Source: Methylobacterium radiotolerans JCM 2831 (lineage in GTDB: Bacteria > Pseudomonadota > Alphaproteobacteria > Rhizobiales > Beijerinckiaceae). Taken from it: a stretch of DNA of 64,000 bases. The stretch is taken from positions 276,501 through 340,500 of the forward strand of contig NC_010510.1 in NCBI RefSeq assembly GCF_000019725.1, in the 5' to 3' direction. A program made the position numbers and the translations under genes. Of this stretch, positions 60,867 to 64,000 are shown piece by piece. The stretch's first letter is position 1. Each line of letters starts with the position of its first letter. The notes beneath the pieces are model-generated. The model was not told the DNA's origin, made no database searches, and saw nothing but the letters and a program-made list of their open reading frames with translations.

Positions 60867-61678
60867 GCCTCGACCTGCACGACACCCAGGTGACGCTGGA
60901 TGGACGAACCATCCTCTCGGACATCGGTCTCACCCTGGAGCCCGGCCGCTTCGTCGGGTTGGTTGGCCCAAACGGAGCCGGCAAGACCACACTGCTTCGT
61001 GCCATGGCGGGGCTCATTGACCCGACGCAGGGTCAGGTCACCCTCGACGGCCGTCCATTGTCCGGCTTGGCCCGCGAGGAGCGTGCCCGCCGCATCGCCG
61101 CCCTGTTCCAGGGTGCGGGGGTTGGCTGGCCGATGACGGTTCGCGAGATCGTGGCGCTCGGCCGGCTTCCGCATCGTCGTGCATTCGCATCCCTGGCCGA
61201 GGCCGACGAGATGGCGGTGGCGCGGGCGATGGCGCGTACGGACATTGCTCATCTCGCTGACCGACCCGAGCCGACTCTTTCCTCGGGCGAGCGCATGCGC
61301 GCGTTGCTCGCCCGGGCGCTTGCCGTCGAGGCGCCGTGGCTTCTCGCCGACGAACCGGTCACGGCCCTCGACCCAGCACACCAGCTCGACGCGATGGCGC
61401 TTCTGCGGGGCGTCTCCCGGGACGGCACCGGCGTCGTCGCCGTGCTGCACGACCTGACGCTCGCGGCCAGGTTCTGCGACCGCATCGTCGTACTGAACGG
61501 TGGCCACCTCGTCGCGGACGGCACCCCGGAGATGGCCCTGACCGACGTCTTACTGACCGAGGCGTTCGGGATCAGGGCTGAGCGGGGCTGGGCTTGCGAC
61601 GGAACACGATACATCCTGCCTTGGGCGCGGTCCGGGGCTACGACGGAGGAACGCGATGACGTCACCATCACGGACTGA
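60863..61678 (+). CDS. btuD: Cobalamin ABC transporter ATP-binding protein BtuD
   Basis: A 271-residue ATPase: Walker A VGPNGAGKTTLLRAMAG, Q-loop ALFQGAGVGWPMTVREIVAL, signature TLSSGERMRALLARAL, Walker B WLLADEPVTALD, H-loop VVAVLHDLTLAARFCD. The LSSGE signature (instead of LSGGE) is a small departure seen in some FepC/BtuD relatives. Ends inside the next gene (23-base overlap). Confidence 0.93.
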   Translation: MSLDLHDTQVTLDGRTILSDIGLTLEPGRFVGLVGPNGAGKTTLLRAMAGLIDPTQGQVTLDGRPLSGLAREERARRIAALFQGAGVGWPMTVREIVALGRLPHRRAFASLAEADEMAVARAMARTDIAHLADRPEPTLSSGERMRALLARALAVEAPWLLADEPVTALDPAHQLDAMALLRGVSRDGTGVVAVLHDLTLAARFCDRIVVLNGGHLVADGTPEMALTDVLLTEAFGIRAERGWACDGTRYILPWARSGATTEERDDVTITD

Positions 61679-62621
61679 CGCGGTCACGACCTTGTTGCGC
61701 GAGGCGTTGGCCGATCCCGGCACAGCCTGGAGCCTCGGCAGCTTCGGGGCCATCGCCGAGTTCATGCGTGATCCCGACGAGGCCACGTTGCCGCTGCCGG
61801 ACGGGCGCATGGGTCTGGCGACGGAGCGGGGCGCCATCGCGCTCGCTCCCAGTCACGACTTACGTCCGGTGGCCTATGAGACCGCCGTCGCGACCGGCTG
61901 GAACCACGCCGTCGCCCTTTGCCTGCCGGAGGCGAGTTGCGCGATGAACCGGCGCGGCGTGGTGACGGAACTCGGCCCTGATCGGGACGCCGCCCGCGAA
62001 CGGGACCGGGATGCCATCCTGTTCGACCTGGGTCTCGGCCTCCTAGCGATCGATGCCTGCGTGCGCACGAGCGACCCTGGGACCATCGCCTGTCTCCGAT
62101 CCGGCGTCGGGCTTCCCCTGTTCGACCCCGCGAGCCCGATCGGTCGCCAACTCGTGGCGCTGAGCCCCCACCGGGTGTTCCTCGCCCGGATCGGCCGCAT
62201 CGAGGTTTACGCCCCGATCCCTGGACCCGGCGGCACCAGCCCGGAGGGGCCTCACACGCACGTCTTGCCCAAGCTCCTGCGCGGCGGCCGCACACACGCG
62301 GCGACAACCCCGATTCCGGCGGGCTGGGTCCCCTGCGCCGGCATCCATCCGGGGCACCCCTACAAGGACATGATGGGCCAGCGCATCCCCTTCGACGTCG
62401 CCCGGCACGATGCCTTCCGGGTCCTTCTCAACCGCTGGGGAGACCCGGACTTGCTGGCAGCCAAGCGCGGCGGGGACCTCGGCCCAGACAGCCTCGTGTC
62501 GAACCGCCACGCGCAGGCTGCCCGCCGTGTCGCCGAGGTCCAGGCGCGCTACCTGCGCGGTGAGACCGTCGAGGCTGACCTCGAGCTCGACGAGGACGAG
62601 CACGCCGCCAACCATGACTGA
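61656..62621 (+). CDS. Unknown conserved protein of the btu operon, 321 aa
   Basis: ATG 61656 with GAGGAACGCG upstream, overlapping btuD. Soluble alpha/beta-looking protein without signal peptide. Notable are CLPEASCAMNRRGVV, GPHTHVLPKLLRGGRTHA and PCAGIHPGHPYKDMMGQRIP; the His/Cys clusters could bind a metal or corrinoid. Ends with an acidic helix (EADLELDEDEHAAN). I do not recognise the family. The riboswitch-led operon and tight overlap suggest a role in handling imported corrinoid, as inference. Confidence 0.75.
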   Translation: MTSPSRTDAVTTLLREALADPGTAWSLGSFGAIAEFMRDPDEATLPLPDGRMGLATERGAIALAPSHDLRPVAYETAVATGWNHAVALCLPEASCAMNRRGVVTELGPDRDAARERDRDAILFDLGLGLLAIDACVRTSDPGTIACLRSGVGLPLFDPASPIGRQLVALSPHRVFLARIGRIEVYAPIPGPGGTSPEGPHTHVLPKLLRGGRTHAATTPIPAGWVPCAGIHPGHPYKDMMGQRIPFDVARHDAFRVLLNRWGDPDLLAAKRGGDLGPDSLVSNRHAQAARRVAEVQARYLRGETVEADLELDEDEHAANHD

Positions 62622-62632
62622 CCCAGCGCTCC

Positions 62633-63163
62633 ATGGACGTTGAGGCCTCCCCGCGCCGGCAGAGGGTCGTCGGGCTGATCGGGTGCCCTGGCGCGGGCAA
62701 GACGACCTACGCACGCCGGTACGACCCTCTGCAGGGCTGGGTGCACCTCACCTTGGACGACCTGCGCCAGACATTCTGGCCGCCGGACCGTCAGGTTTAC
62801 TGGCAGGTGCGACGGACGGGCTGGGACGAGGGAGCTCGCGGGCTCCTCCACGGCGTGAAGGTCGCTGCCCTGGATGCCGCCCTGGCGGCTGGGTTCAACG
62901 TGGTGATGGCGGACACCCACCTTACCCGGGAGGTGTTCGAGGCCGAGCTTCAGGTCATCGAGCAATACGGTCTATCGGTCGAGTGGAAGGTATTCGACCT
63001 TTCCTGGGAAATGCTCCTCGCGCGCGACGAGGCCCGCCGTGAGATCGACCCGTCGCACTGTCAGCCGGAGTATGTCCTACGGTTAGCCTACGAGGCATTC
63101 CGTGCGTCTGGCGCTTGGTGGCGTTCGCTGCCTGCGGATCAGGTCGAACTCATCGAACCTTGA
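62633..63163 (+). CDS. P-loop kinase of the T4-polynucleotide-kinase-like AAA_33 group
   Basis: A 176-residue protein: Walker A LIGCPGAGKTTYARRY, LTLDDLRQTFWPPDRQ (lid-side DDLR typical of PNK-like kinases), FNVVMADTHLTREVFEAELQ (Walker-B-like D-T-H/N), VFDLSWEMLLARDEARR (R-x-x-x-R lid). Substrate unknown; by position a nucleoside or corrinoid-side-chain kinase is conceivable, but it is not CobU/CobP by sequence. Last gene of the btu operon, 11 bases after the previous stop. Confidence 0.8.
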   Translation: MDVEASPRRQRVVGLIGCPGAGKTTYARRYDPLQGWVHLTLDDLRQTFWPPDRQVYWQVRRTGWDEGARGLLHGVKVAALDAALAAGFNVVMADTHLTREVFEAELQVIEQYGLSVEWKVFDLSWEMLLARDEARREIDPSHCQPEYVLRLAYEAFRASGAWWRSLPADQVELIEP

Positions 63164-63378
63164 AGGGTGCCTGCTGCGGCAGCCGGCGAGATCGGCTGCT
63201 CACCGGAGAGCCGTCGCGTTCAGCTGAGCGGCCGCAATAGGCTCATCACTGCTGGAGCAGCGGCGGAAAACACTTCCGCTTTCGGGGTCGTTCGACCGTT
63301 CGTGTACGACTGCGTTGGGCGCATTGCTGCTGGGCTGGTCTCGGAGCCCCTCGACGCAGAAGCCGAGGGGCCGAACGC

Positions 63379-63999
63379 TCAAATCTCTGTCCCTTCGGCC
63401 AGGGTCAGAGCATCCTCAACATCCACACCGAGGTACCTGACTGTGCTCTCGATCTTGGTATGGCCGAGCAGGATCTGAACCGCCCGCAGGTTGCCGGTCC
63501 GCTTGTAGATCAACGACGCCTTCGTGCGGCGCAGGGAGTGGGTCCCGTAGTCCTCGCTACGCAGCCCGATGCCGGTGACCCACTCATCGACTAAGCGCGC
63601 ATACTGACGAGTGCTGATGTGCGTCACGCCGTCGAGCCTGCTGGGGAAGGCAAAGTCGTCGAGTGTTCCGCCCCTGGCCTCCAGCCATGCCAGGATGCTG
63701 GCACGGGCGGGTTCGAGCAGCTCGAACTGCACCGGCCGTCCGGTCTTGCGCTGGATGACGATCGCCCGGCTACGGACGCGACCGCCGCTGACCAGGTCGC
63801 CGATCCTGAGTTTGACGATGTCGCAGCCGCGCAGCTTGCTGTCGATCGCTAGGTCGAACATTGCGCGGTCGCGCGTGCGCCGTTCGCGGTCGAGCCAGAA
63901 CCGGATGGCCCAGACCTGCTGAGGTTTGAGGGCGCGCTTGGCGCCGAGCTTGCGGCCAGCGTTCCAGGCTGGCCGCCCTTTCGTGGCCGGATCGTGTGC
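63379..63999 (-). CDS. Tyrosine recombinase (phage-type integrase), 5' partial
   Basis: The frame stays open to the right edge (KGRPAWNAGRKLGAKRALKP upstream of the first internal ATG), so the start lies just outside. About 206 residues visible: IDSKLRGCDIVKLRIGDLV (Arg of the RKHRH set), THSLRRTKASLIYKRTGN (H-x-x-R), LLGHTKIESTVRYLGVDVED (second His and nucleophilic Tyr). Short single-domain integrases like this occur in many copies in Methylobacterium and plasmids. It need not belong to the btu island next to it. Confidence 0.9.
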   Translation of the reverse strand, partial: AHDPATKGRPAWNAGRKLGAKRALKPQQVWAIRFWLDRERRTRDRAMFDLAIDSKLRGCDIVKLRIGDLVSGGRVRSRAIVIQRKTGRPVQFELLEPARASILAWLEARGGTLDDFAFPSRLDGVTHISTRQYARLVDEWVTGIGLRSEDYGTHSLRRTKASLIYKRTGNLRAVQILLGHTKIESTVRYLGVDVEDALTLAEGTEI

Positions 64000-64000
64000 A

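Noticed and set aside
63167..63478. Plus-strand frame after the kinase gene
   Set aside because: Composition is not protein-like and it runs antisense into the integrase gene.

Overview
The window reads as DNA from a high-GC alphaproteobacterium, most likely Methylobacterium or a close relative (inference). Pointers are a circularly permuted two-piece tmRNA gene, many small Methylobacterium-type conserved proteins (DUF6894, DUF6481, short lysine- or alanine-rich proteins), an AerR/PpaA-type B12 protein typical of phototrophic alphaproteobacteria, a MucR-family regulator and rhizobiales-type plasmid/ICE genes.

Region 1 (1-22.4 kb) is mostly housekeeping and stress DNA: the end of a branched-chain amino-acid ABC ATPase, msrA, ssrA (tmRNA), an AerR-like protein, a ribbon-helix-helix regulator beside a PHA depolymerase-type esterase, a run of small proteins, a cold-shock protein, a methyltransferase, a carotenoid oxygenase, and a divergent SDR/HxlR pair. 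It ends in a cation-homeostasis cluster: a CPA1 Na+/H+ antiporter, a DUF2254 membrane protein, a K+-channel-like protein and NhaA. A decayed copy of the channel's C-terminus lies 3.6 kb before the channel gene.

Region 2 (22.6-27.3 kb) holds an IS5-family element abutting the 3' end of a GAF-PAS-pseudoreceiver-LuxR regulator, and a D-2-hydroxyacid dehydrogenase-type flavoprotein.

Region 3 (27.6-41 kb) is plasmid/ICE-like accessory DNA: ArdC, a gene broken by an IS3-family element with a 4-bp target duplication, a ParB-like protein, a MucR relative lacking zinc-finger cysteines, a doubly mutated VapBC pair, DUF736, a Toprim primase-like protein, DUF2493, an intact ParDE-type pair, and an AT-richer insert with an XRE regulator and a membrane-anchored DUF2726 nuclease-like protein. 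Several of these genes share GC-rich leaders or sit behind long nested hairpins.

Region 4 (41.6-48.2 kb) has a GST, a copper-uptake operon (DUF2946, TonB receptor, YcnI-PCuAC fusion) and a second copy of a hypothetical gene with a divergent, terminator-ended putative sRNA.

Region 5 (48.7-63.2 kb) is a metal/cobalamin acquisition island. On the minus strand nikABCDE, nikR and a TonB receptor are joined by 1-4 bp overlaps; divergently, a cobalamin riboswitch precedes btuB-btuF-btuC-btuD and two further genes. The intergenic region carries a palindrome with exact NikR operator geometry, yet this NikR appears to lack all four canonical nickel ligands. The window ends in a partial tyrosine recombinase.
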